Source: Sphaerolaimus hirsutus (lineage: Eukaryota > Nematoda > Chromadorea > Monhysterida > Sphaerolaimidae). From it: 64,000 nucleotides of DNA. Positions 52,958 through 63,800 of this stretch are shown here, piece by piece (position 1 is the stretch's first letter; each line of letters starts with the position of its first letter). The notes under the pieces are model-generated. The model was not told the DNA's origin. It did not search any database and saw only the letters and a list, made by a program, of their open reading frames with translations. The position numbers and the translations under genes are program-made. The stretch is taken from contig OZ038451.1 of NCBI GenBank assembly GCA_964036195.1, positions 28,723,927 to 28,787,926 of the forward strand. Reading direction: 5' to 3'.

Positions 52958-54448
52958 CATAGTTGTTAAAACGTATTTACGTTTACTCTACAAATACGGG
53001 TACTCGAGTACTGCGTAAATACGTTAACGTTTCCTCCAAAAAAATACCGGTACTCACTTACTGGCATACTTTTTGAAAGTACGTCAGTACAAAAAACGTA
53101 TTTCAAACAGGTTTTTAATATGCTTTTTCAAGGCATAAAGGAACCAAAGGGAGAGAAAAGCTTAAAATATATAAAAAATGGGCTATTTACACAGGTCCCG
53201 GCCGGGGACCTGTCCCCGGCAAAAAATTTTTTTTTCAAAAGTCTATAATTGGCGTGTATTGTTTGTTTGCACGTTAATTAGGTGAATTATCACCAAATTA
53301 GCATGCACGAAATTTTTGCAAGACGGTTACATATGCCAATGCATATTTTTTGGGCGGGTGTGTAAAATTATTCCGATTTGTCTCAAATTTGGCATGTGTG
53401 TACTCCTCCGTTTAGTGAGTACGCATGCAAATTTTAGCTCCAGGCGGTTACTGGTTTTTATTTTATTTATACTTTAATTTTTTTCAATCACTGTATTTTT
53501 GTATAGTGATTGATATCCTGCCGTGGCCGGTCCCTGGCAATGTCGAAATGGCCCCGACCAGGGTCAAACGTCCCCGGTGAGAAAATTTTTTTTCAGTAAA
53601 TGAAGAATTTTGGTCCCCGACCGGGGACGTTTGTCCCTGGCAGGGGACAAATTTTTAGTCCCCTGCCGGGGACAAACGTCCCCGGTCGGGGACACACGTC
53701 CCCGGTCGGGGACAAAAATTCTTTGTTTACTGAAAAAAAAATTTTCTCACTGGGGTCGTTTGACTCCGGTCGGGGCCATTTTGACATTGCCGGGGACCAG
53801 GCCCCGGCAGGATTTTGATCACTATACAAAAATACAGTGATCAAAAAAGATTGAAGTATAAATAAAATGACGACCGGTAACCGCGCTGAGCTGAAATTTG
53901 GCATGCGTACTCACTATATGAAGGAATACTCACATGCCAAAATTCAGACAAATCCAAAAAAAATTATACACTCCCCCAAAGAAAATGCATCAGCTCAATG
54001 TAACTGTCTCAAAACAATTTTGTGCATGCTAATTTGGTGATAATTTGTGCATGCTAATTTGGTGACAAACAACCCAAACATGCCAATTATTCACTTTTGA
54101 AAAAAATTATTTTTTGCTGGGTCCCGGTCCCCAGCCGGGACCTGTGTAAATAGCCCAAAATATCCAAAATAGCATAAAAATAGGCAAAAACACATTAACT
54201 AGTGAATTCCATGGTGAAAAAGTTCAAGAAGTAAATAGTGATTTTGAGTGAAAATTGAGGCAAATTTTCTTAAAAAATAGGTACACACTTTTACGTTTTC
54301 CGGGACAAAAGTAATTTACTCACGTTTTCACATGGGTAAAAGTAAAAAAATATATACTTTACATTTTGTGTACGCACGTGTGAGCAAAAAATAATTACTT
54401 TACGTTTCCGTTTACTTTTGAAAAAGTTTGGTACTTTCAACAACTCTG
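52958..54448. mobile_element. hAT-like element, CGTATTTACG words, with nested foldback
   Basis: CATAGTTGTTAAAACGTATT left end and CAACAACTCTG-type right end (CTTTCAACAACTCTG). Flanks GTGTGCAC / GTGCGCCT match at only 5 of 8, so the duplication is decayed. A 977-bp foldback interrupts the middle. Confidence 0.6.
53180..54156. mobile_element. Foldback element with GGGGAC words
   Basis: GGGCTATTTACACAGGTCCC and GGGACCTGTGTAAATAGCCC ends, 480-base imperfect inverted arms (both carry GCATGCTAATTTGGTGA-like and GGCATGCGTACTCACT-like segments in opposite orientation) and a centre of GGGGACAAACGTCCCC words. AAAAT on both sides may be a 5-bp duplication. Confidence 0.75.
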
Positions 54449-54491
54449 GTGCGCCTCAAAATTTGAAATGTCATTTTAGCACTTAAAAATT

Positions 54492-54683
54492 TTAACACTT
54501 TTTTTCTAGAGGGTTTGCCACCATTACAGTCGCCAGGTCTGATTCATTTAACAAGCACATAACTTCTTTGGCTTGAATAGCCATGATTTTTGTCCAATTA
54601 GATTTTTGCAGCGTATCAAGTGCGAGGGTTTGGGTTGGCCAGTTGCACAGTGCACTGTAATCACTTTCATGCTTTATCGGCAC
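54492..54683 (-). CDS. Hypothetical ORF, 63 codons
   Basis: The frame (NWPTQTLALDTLQKSNWTKI, then AKEVMCLLNESDLATVMV) has a natural amino-acid mix and few rare residues, but no domain, partner exon or splice site that I can tie to it. It may be an exon fragment or relic. Confidence 0.2.
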   Translation of the reverse strand: MPIKHESDYSALCNWPTQTLALDTLQKSNWTKIMAIQAKEVMCLLNESDLATVMVANPLEKKC

Positions 54684-54720
54684 ACAGTGCCGTTTTCACA
54701 CAGGACTAGGCACCCCTGGC

Positions 54721-55380
54721 TAGGGTGTCAACTTTCCGTTTAATGGTTAACGTTCAATTTAAAAATATTTACTTTTCCATTTTCCATCAGCTGAAATGTT
54801 TTGTCCTTCCTGTTTCCATTTTTCCATAGTTGTTAAAACGTATTTACGTTCACTCGACAAATACGTATACTCGAGTACTGCGCAAATACGTTTACGTTTC
54901 CCCGCGAAAAAATACCGGTACTCACTTACTCGCGTACTTTTTGAAAGTACGCAAGTACAGAAAACGTATTTTTAGGGGAAGGAAAATGTCATTTTGCCAT
55001 ACAGAAAGTGACAAGCATAAGACATAACATGCTAAGAAATACTTATCAGGAAAGAAAAACACATTTTTGATGTATACCGGAGTGAAAATTGAAAAATACT
55101 AACATTTTCGTGTAATAAATACTCTCTTTTACATTTTCTATGAGAAAAAATACCCATTTTCACGTTTTCCCCAGAAAATAATGTTGTTTTTACATTTTCT
55201 CTAAAAAAGTATTTTACTCACATTTTACGCAGTTAACAATACTTTAAAAATATGTAAAATACTATTACGTACTATTTAAAAAATACCTAGGTGAAAAATA
55301 GAAACTCGAAAATCGAATTTCTTGCTTTTACATTTACCCCAAGTAAAAGTACTGGTATTCACATTTACTCACTGTTGTGA
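54721..55380. mobile_element. Two truncated hAT-like left ends, one nested in the other
   Basis: TAGGGTGTCAACTTTCCG at 54721 opens a TTTCCG-type arm; within it CATAGTTGTTAAAACGTATT at 54825 opens a CGTATTTACG-type arm running to about 55370. Neither right end is present nearby. Confidence 0.6.
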
Positions 55381-55739
55381 AATGAGAAGATTCAATATGA
55401 TTATGATTTCCTTTAGTTTGTGATAAAAGTTGGTTAATTGACCAAATGGCAGCTTTCAGGATTCTCGAATAAAAGTGCACAAAAGAACATAGACTCATAA
55501 CACTCACCTTTTAGGCAGCGTAAATGTAAAAAAATTTACTTGTACTCTGTACTCGGGGGTGAGTAAAATGAAAATACCAAATTTGACATTTTTTGGGAAA
55601 AATGCAGAAAAATTGGACAAGAAGTCGACAACTCCACCTTCCGCAGCTTCTCTTGTTGGGAAAAAACGCAAGAAATGTGATAAGTCTACTGTGGACACCG
55701 ATTTCTAAAAGTCGACAATTCCACAACTTGCCCATAAGG

Positions 55740-56526
55740 CAGAGTTGTTAAAATACCGGTATTTTTGGAAAGCGTAAGCGTAAGCGTAAATACACTTTCC
55801 AAATTTTGAGTGTGGATACTAAAAGCGTAAGGTATTTTTTAAATACCTAGGAAAGCGTAAAATAAAGCGTAAGCGTAAAAAATTTTCAGGGAGTTTTTGT
55901 TCAGTGAATTTGTTCAAAATCAAGCTTTCAGCGAAATTTTTCGATGTCTACTTGGTAGTCTGCCCTTAGATGTTGATAGCAATTAATCGACAGCGACAGT
56001 TAATCAATCTTCATTTCCGAACTCAGACTTTGTGCTGTCGATTTTTGCGATGTATTTATACATAATTCTCATAAATACTTACCGCATTTCTTCTAATAGC
56101 ATAAACGTAAGACATACTACATGTGTCCTTCATTTTCAAACTCGGATGTCGTGCATTTTCGGCCGCAAAATTTCTATTCTAAAGCCATCTCAATATTTTG
56201 CCCGAGGACACAGTATAAAAGTGACATTCATATTGCGACACAATTTGTACATGTGCCACGATTTCCAGTGCATTACTGCACACATGCAGTCATTTTTTTG
56301 GTATGCAGTTTCGTTCACCTTCTTTTTTGTATTTTTACACTTTTTACAAAAGCATAAAACTGGACCATGTGAAAAACTTTTTTACGCTTTTAGTACCCGG
56401 GTATTTCAGCCAGGAAAGCGTAATAAAGCGTACGGGTATTTTATGAATGCGTAAGCGTAAGCGTAAGTATAAATACCCATTTACCCGGGTATTTCGGGTA
56501 AGCGTAAATACGCTTTTGCAACTCTG
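55740..56526. mobile_element. hAT-like element, AAGCGTA-word family
   Basis: CAGAGTTGTTAAAATACCGG and GCTTTTGCAACTCTG termini flanked by a perfect 8-bp duplication CCATAAGG (55732-55739, 56527-56534). Arms are AAGCGTA arrays, close to the element at 5025; the central 400 bases also align in order (TTGCGACACAATTTGTACAT). Confidence 0.9.
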
Positions 56527-56741
56527 CCATAAGGCAGTCTCGTTGTCGCCGGGAACAAAAATGTTCATTTCAATGAATTTTCATGTTCATGAATTTTCAG
56601 AGCCTTCATGTTCATTTCAATTTCACAACAAGTCCATTTCAATGAATTTTACGCTGGGTCGAATTTTACGTTGAGCTGTAATCATCACAGCAGAAATTTG
56701 GTCAAATTCGGTAAATTCGATCCCTAAAACAAAAGGGGATA

Positions 56742-57163
56742 CCGTATTACCTCGAAATACCCCCATGGGGGTTTATTATTTCGCCAGCAATATTTGGGGG
56801 GGGGGGGGTTAATTCGAGGGGGGTTTATTTGAGGGGGGGGTTTATTTTTTTGCCAGAAATTTTTTGTGAAATTCATACTAAAGAATACGCCTTTTCTTAC
56901 ACAAAAACGGTAATAAATGTGAGAAAATAGGTCATATTGGGGCTATAGATGTACATCTGTACACAAATGAGTGTATAATTGTAGCTGCAATGCAAATAAG
57001 TAGTAATAAATACATCATGTACATTGCATACATGATGTGCATCATTCCGGAGAGGGGGTATTTCAAGGGGGGTTTATTATTTCCCCAGCCCATTTTGAGG
57101 GGGGGTTAATTCAAGAGGGGGGGGGGTTAATTCAAGGGGGAGGGAGAATTCGAGGTAATACGG
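56742..57163. mobile_element. TA-flanked element, CCGTATTACC variant
   Basis: CCGTATTACCTCGAAATACC and GAATTCGAGGTAATACGG ends with flanking TA; G-run arms with TTAATTCGAGGGGGG words. Both ends carry the same TTTC-to-TTAC change. Confidence 0.72.
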
Positions 57164-57775
57164 TATTAGGTATATTGACACCAAATTTTTCACATTTATG
57201 TTGAGAGCTGGGGCTGAAAATTTGACAGTTTATTGTCAACATTTGGAACTTACCTGGTAGTCATACGATAGCCAAATTGGATCTTGATTTGCACTGCACA
57301 GAATGTGATTTTTATCTGAAACTTAAAATGCAATTTACGCAAAATCACATTTTTTGGACTTGTCGACTTTTAGAAATAGAGAGTAAATAAAAAATAAAAA
57401 TATACCATATTTCCTTGAATTACCCCCCGGGGGGTTAAATCTTGTCAGAGTGAAAATTTTGAGAGAAAAATGTGAAAAATGCAACAATAACCACCATTCA
57501 TAGGTTTTTACAGCCTTATGAGTCAGTCTACGAGTCAATAGCCACTCCAGGAACAAAAGCTGGACACCGAAAAAAAATGAAAATTGTGAAAATGGTCCTA
57601 AGGTACTCCAATAGGTCCAGTAAGTTATGCAATACATGTAAAATTTTCATTCATATATATCGCATATACTTGAAAGCAGGCTTGCTCCCGTTTTCGGTGT
57701 GTGAAAAAGTGTGTGAATTTGGGAGCGTGTGAGATTCTTACTTTTGTTGGGCACGATTTAGTGTATTTATTTACA
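57164..57775. other. Spacer with a decayed TA-family end; presumed LINE 5' region
   Basis: A CCATATTTCCTTGAATTACC end lies at 57405 with core traces to about 57500. The 5' end of the LINE must lie between here and 57801 but I see no clear boundary. A short upstream frame (57776-57856) overlaps the LINE start codon in another frame. Confidence 0.4.
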
Positions 57776-57800
57776 ATGTCTAGAATTCACACACATATCA

Positions 57801-60800
57801 ATGGCGACGTGTACTATAGCGCTATGCAAGGCGGTGGGCACGATGCAAGTCTTTGAAACGCTGACGGCAAAAATTTCGGCTGGCCAGGAAGTAAACATGA
57901 CGTGCCGCATCAATGCAATGAAGATGGAGTGTGACAACAAAGTCGCGGCGGCTCAGCATGATGCAAATACGGCGAATGCGGAATTGCTGGCACTGAAAGG
58001 TCAAATGAGACAGCAGGCCGATGCGCTGGCAACTATCCAGAACATGATGGCGCAGAGGGGGTGGCAGCCGGAGGTGGACAAATCACAGCTGTTCATGATT
58101 TCCTCGGGGGACAGCACCGACCCCTTCTCACTGTTTGCGCCCATGGTATACCCTTCAGATGGTACGATTTGGAAGTGCCCTGCCTTTGCACTTTTATGGC
58201 AAAAAGGCAGGGTGCTGAATAATCAATCCATGAAGGACAAGGCGATAGAGTGGAACAAAGACTGGAAGCCGCTGAGCCCGGATGCAACGCCGGCTGCCAA
58301 AGCTCTGTGGTTTGATGCAAGGATGCAAATGTGGAGGCTGTTCACGGCGGACAAGGAGTGTGGAGTGGACATGAAGACCTGGTACGACTACACCTGCACG
58401 GACGAGGCCGCCATGCGCACGAGCACGATGATGGAGTGTCTCATTGCGACGATGTCAGCGGTCTACAGTAGGAACAGAAGATTCTGCGCATACCTGATGC
58501 TAACGGGGAATAGAAGGATCGTCAACACGTGCGTGCACCACGGCGCCCTGGGAAACAACTTCAACAAAGCCTCCTGGGATGGCATGACGGCGTCAAAAGA
58601 CAAACGCTGCCTGAACGCATACGGTGAGGCGCTACAAACAGTTCGCGACAGGGCGGGGTCCGTTCAGGTGATGGTGGACAACGAGTTAGAGGCATACGAG
58701 GCAGAATTCAAAGAACTCAAGCAAGAAGAGAGCATGTGGGAAATTGGCGCGGTGGACAAGCACAGGGCGCGCGCTGAGCAAATGAGTGCAGGTAGGCTGA
58801 AGAAGCAGTTTATTGATGCGATTATGCAACATGAACTGAAATTTGGGGGGGATAAATCTGAGTTAGAAGATGGGGAGCTAAAGACGCTAACATTTCAGGG
58901 AAAAGTGTACTTTAAGGACACATCGTACATGAAAACAATACACGATTACCATGCAGAGCAAAAACGGGCACAATCGGCGACGGCGAGGCTAAAGAAGAAC
59001 CGGCGCAGCAAATCGAAAAGCACGGCAGCAAAGTCATCCGGAAAAGAAAGTGAAACCGAGAGCAGTACTGAGTCCAAAACTGAGGAGGACAAAAAGAAAA
59101 AGGTGAGCAGGTGGTTCAAGATCGACGAGAAAAGTAATGTGAAAGAGTGGATAGGTAGTGCAATGCGCAAGAGTGGAAACAGAGTGGCAACAGAGGTGGC
59201 GAGTTATGCACCGACAGCAGTTCAGAGGGCGAAATACCAGCTGTGGCACAACAGCCGCGGCGGAAACCCGGAATGGGGAAGCCTGGTGGACATACCCGGA
59301 GAAAATCCAATCACCATAAAAGAGCTGATGAGGGGCATGAAGTACCAGGAAGGGGAATGGCAAGAGCAACTCCGAAACGACAATCTGAACTTCAAAAAGG
59401 ATTTGTTCCGTCCCAGCTGGACCGAGAAAATGGCGATTTTCTGTCCGTTTGACTCCCGGTTCAGCCGGGACGAGATCGACACAGGGAGAGACCCACAGCT
59501 GAACTTCAGATACCACATGTACGGCGTGCCGTTTAACGACTGCCCACTGTCGGTGTGGCTGACAGGCGACAGCACAGCATGCGACAACTACAGGGCCCAA
59601 CTGCAACAAAGGCTTCAAAAAACAGTGCAACACACCGGATCCGATCGGCGGCCAGAAATGATTCGGGTTTCGCAGTGCGCGCACATCTACAGGGGCTGCA
59701 GGCTGAACACGATCATGGGGTCCTGGGACGTCATGCAATGGGATATGGTCAGCGTGGTGTCGATCAAATGCGTTCTCGACTTCTACGACACCGTGTTTTT
59801 GGTGGTGCGCGACCAGTCGACGCTGTGGATCCAAGAATTTGTGGCAAACGTCTACACGGCGCTGGCGAAGCTTCGCTCATGGCTGGACGAAAAGAACGCG
59901 ACACACATCCCCATCGTTGGATGCTTCACGCAGCCACTGTATCCGGCACAACCGCACCTGGCAACGGACAAAGGCGCGCACAGGACGATTTTGGAAATCG
60001 GTGTGAATGTGGACAGGGCACTGAAACTGGTCTGCGAGAGGATCTGGGGCATCAGCATAGTGACACCGATGCAGTACATGAAGGTCAATTACAAGTACCA
60101 GATCAAGGAAACACAGAAAGACCTGGCCGATCCGCAACAGCAACAGCGCCCGCCGGTCACGTGCATCGAAGAGCAGTTCTACGGGATGCTCAACACCAAT
60201 GGCCTGCACCCGAGCCCGTACGGTACCGGGTATCTGGCAAGACTGATGGTGAGGGAGGTTGTCTTGGCACTGTGGAACAAGGGAAAGCCGACTCTGAACT
60301 GGTGGGTGCAAAATGATAGAGGCAGGGAAAAAGGAGCTGAAAAAGATACCTATTCCACTCGACATGACGTGGCACTTTACAGAATTGCAACTTTTTGTAT
60401 TAAATGTACGTGCGACTTCAAAGTGCCCCGCCTTTGCTCTTTTATGGCAAAAAGGCAGGGTACTGAGAAGTCAGCACAGTCAATCAAGAATGAGCATTAC
60501 ATGACACGCTACACATCCACAAAATACTGTAGTAACTATGGGGAGGTAAGGGCTAGAATGACATTACATGACAGTGACTCAATCACCAAAAAACACAGGA
60601 ACCAAGAGAGCACGACTCCAGGAAAAGCACCAAGTGGCCGCACGCCGAGCGAGGACGCAGCGATTCGCGGAGATCGAAAGATCGCAAGACTTCTGGCAAA
60701 GATCGGGATACTAGGCGCAAAAGATCTCATCATGTCCCCGGTGGAGACAGTGGCCGCCGTAGTGGCCGGGCAGAAACCAAAAATTCGGAGGGCGGCTTGG

Positions 60801-63800
60801 GAAACTCGCGGAGCTACCGTGAGCGGTGAGATAGGGGGATGTCACACTAAAGCGTTACCAAACAAAGTTACACAATTTGGGTGTGGTCGACGTGAAACAC
60901 TTTTTGCGATTCTAGTATGCATACTTATCGGGCTTAGGTGCGTGATACTGAATTCAGAACAAATATGCCTGAACATTACACTCGATGTGGCACAGATGAA
61001 ACATGCCCTTGCCCTTTGGTGGCAAAAGGGCGGGTTTCTTACGGGCCGCATCGGGTGTGTAGGCGGGATAGCGCAAATACCAAACTATTTCATGCACGGA
61101 ACGCAGCTACAGAGAAAGTCGCGGCAGTTACGGGCAGGCACGTGGTCGAGGTGGCTACGGACGCGGAGAGTTCACACGGTATCGAGGCCTGGGCGGTGGG
61201 CGCGGCCGCAACTTAGACGAATCTCGGCGCTAGCTCTTCTAGCCGGAACTGGTACGTGTATAGGGGTGTCCTTAATAATGATAGGCTTGCAAGCAAACGA
61301 CCAAGGGGCAAAAGTGAGTAGGCTCAACCTAGGATATCTTGTACGCGGTAACACAAACGCGCTATCTCTATGCAGATGTGGATTTGGAGTGCGTGGGAAG
61401 CTGAGGGAAGTAGGCAGAAAATGGGCAGTTGCAGTAAAGCGGCGTGTTTCTAGATTTTGTGATACGTTTTTGCGTGCGGTGGGAAACTGTCTCACAATGT
61501 TATGGATGCTGGGTAAATGGCTATGTCGCAAAAAACGCTTGGGTAAAAATCCAGAAAAAAGAAAACGACACATGCGCAACATCGAGACACACCATCACCA
61601 CACTCACAACATAACAATGGCAACAGACCAGAGTGGTAGCACCATCAATCCCCAAGATGGAGGTGCAAATCAAGATGGTAGAAAGGTCACGCGTAAACAA
61701 CATGAAATTGGTAGAATCACGGGGATACTGAAAAAACAAAAACCTGAACCTAAATTAGGGGGAACAAAAGGAACACACAGGGATGCAGCAAAGCGGGGAG
61801 TAAGATGGGGTAACAAACTAACAATTTTCTTTCAAAATGTGAGATCTGCACGGAAAAAGCATGAACAAATTTCACACATGCTGGCAGATGGATGCTATGA
61901 TGTGGCCATCCTAGGGGAAGCAAACGCCAGAACACGACTAGACACGATAGAGTCACCGGATTACAACCTAACCTTGATAAGAAAGCCAGAATCAAACAAC
62001 GGTGGCTTTCTTGTGTATAAAAAGAAATCAGTTTCTGCATATATGCAAGGTCCGATTACAACAGGGGACACAGAGAGCAATACAGTGGCAATGACAATCT
62101 CCACTCTTGCAGGAAAACTTGACATTGTCGCTGTCTACCTCTTGGATCAAGGGCGGATACAAAGAGATAGAGAATTAAGGGATGTCAACTCGCAAATCTT
62201 GAAAACGATAGGAAACAGAATTATATGCAACCGTAGTTCTGGGAGAGATACAATCGTAATCGGTGATTTCAACGGGGCCTTAGGACAAGAGCACTTTGGG
62301 TCGGGTCGATGTGCTGTCACACCAAACCGTAATGGGAGGCTTCTTAAAGGATGGATCTCAGCAATGGACATGGCAGTCCTGGACGACAAAATCGGGCAGT
62401 GGTGGACTTTCGAATCGGGCCACGCGAAGACAAGAATTGATCACTGCATAATGGACAATCAAGCGGACATGGCTATGGCGACGGTCAAAAACTTGGGACA
62501 CGGAAACAGTCCTATAATGTCTGACCACAGTGGACTTTTGGTGGAAATTTCCATGGAGTCAGGGGGAGAAACAGAGGAAAAGACAATGCCAACCTCTAGG
62601 GGGTGGTCAATCAGAGAAAAGGATAAATCCACAGCATTTCTGAGAGAGATCGAGAACGTCATCAATCCGACGTATCCCCCATCCAGCTATGACGCCCTGC
62701 TTGAATTTTTACAGCAATGGGCGAAGTGCTGGTTTGGGGGAAAGAAGCGGAAAAGGAAAGAAACAAAGTATGGCAAGAAAATACGAGAGATTAAACGAAT
62801 GCTCAAGCAAAAAAGATGCGCTTTACATGAAGGTAGACTTGGCATAATAGAATACCGAGAATACCAAAAAAAAGGACTAGGAGAAATCAGACAACAAGAG
62901 ATATCCACACACGACAACAAACTAGAGCAAATAATGGAAAATGAGTTGCAGTACGGAATCGAGAACACTAATCTGTACAAGATGGCCCAGAAACTACGAG
63001 AGGCCGATGTTAAGTACCCAATGCTCAAAATCGGAAATAGACCATGCAAAGATGACGCGGAACTGAAACACGTTCTAAATGAATTTTGGAAGAGAATACA
63101 AGCACCAAATCCAGCAAAAGTGAATTTCAAAACCGACAGTGGAATGATAGGAATAATCGACAAGGCCCTGGCTGACAAATTGGACGCGGAGATTTCGACA
63201 GCGGAAACACGAGAAGCTTGCAGGCGACTAAAGCTGGGAAAATCGGCTGGGACGACAGGGATATCGCACGAGATGCTGAGGATGCCGGGACCGAACCTAG
63301 TTACCACACTGAAAAACCAAATGAATCGGTGGTTTAGTGGCCAGGAAAAAATACCAAGACGCGCGCAAACGTGCAAACTGGTCCTGCTACAAAAAAAGGG
63401 CTCAAAATCAGACGTGAATAACTACAGAACAGTGGGGATACAATGCAATATCCTAAAGCTGTACTGTTCAATCCTAAACAAACGACTGATGGACGGTTTT
63501 GAATGCAATAATGCCTTTGGTGATATGCAAGCAGGATTCAGGGCAAACAGGAGGACAACAGACAACCATGTGATACTACAGGGATGCCTGGCGGAAACAA
63601 ATCGACTATCAGCATGTTTTGTGGATGCAGTGAAAGCATTTGACAGGGTTGATCGGGGACACCTCTGGGTGAAGTTAAGAGACTACGGATATGGCAAAAA
63701 TCTGTGCAAGGCAATAGAAAGCACCTACACGGATCAAAAATGCTATCTGCAGTACAACGAAGTCTGCACGGATGAACTTGACTACCCGCTAGGGGTGCGG

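Noticed and set aside
9153..57163. C-run/G-run arrays as telomeric repeats
   Set aside because: The runs lie inside elements with defined inverted ends and TA flanks and are interrupted by TCGAAATA words; there is no uniform telomere-type unit.
59555..60316. Plus-strand 253-codon frame inside the LINE
   Set aside because: It overlaps the SGNH region in a different frame, is rich in Arg/Gly/His with no motif, and the sense frame there carries the GDS and NGLH motifs.
58178..61034. LINE hairpins as tRNA-like or terminator structures
   Set aside because: They lack cloverleaf features and lie inside an open coding frame; a simple stem-loop is all the sequence supports.
59034..63376. Antisense open frames opposite the LINE, including 59034-59834 and 62687-63376
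   Set aside because: They lie opposite conserved endonuclease, RT and SGNH coding sequence and have no recognisable domains; they are shadows of the GC-rich sense frame.
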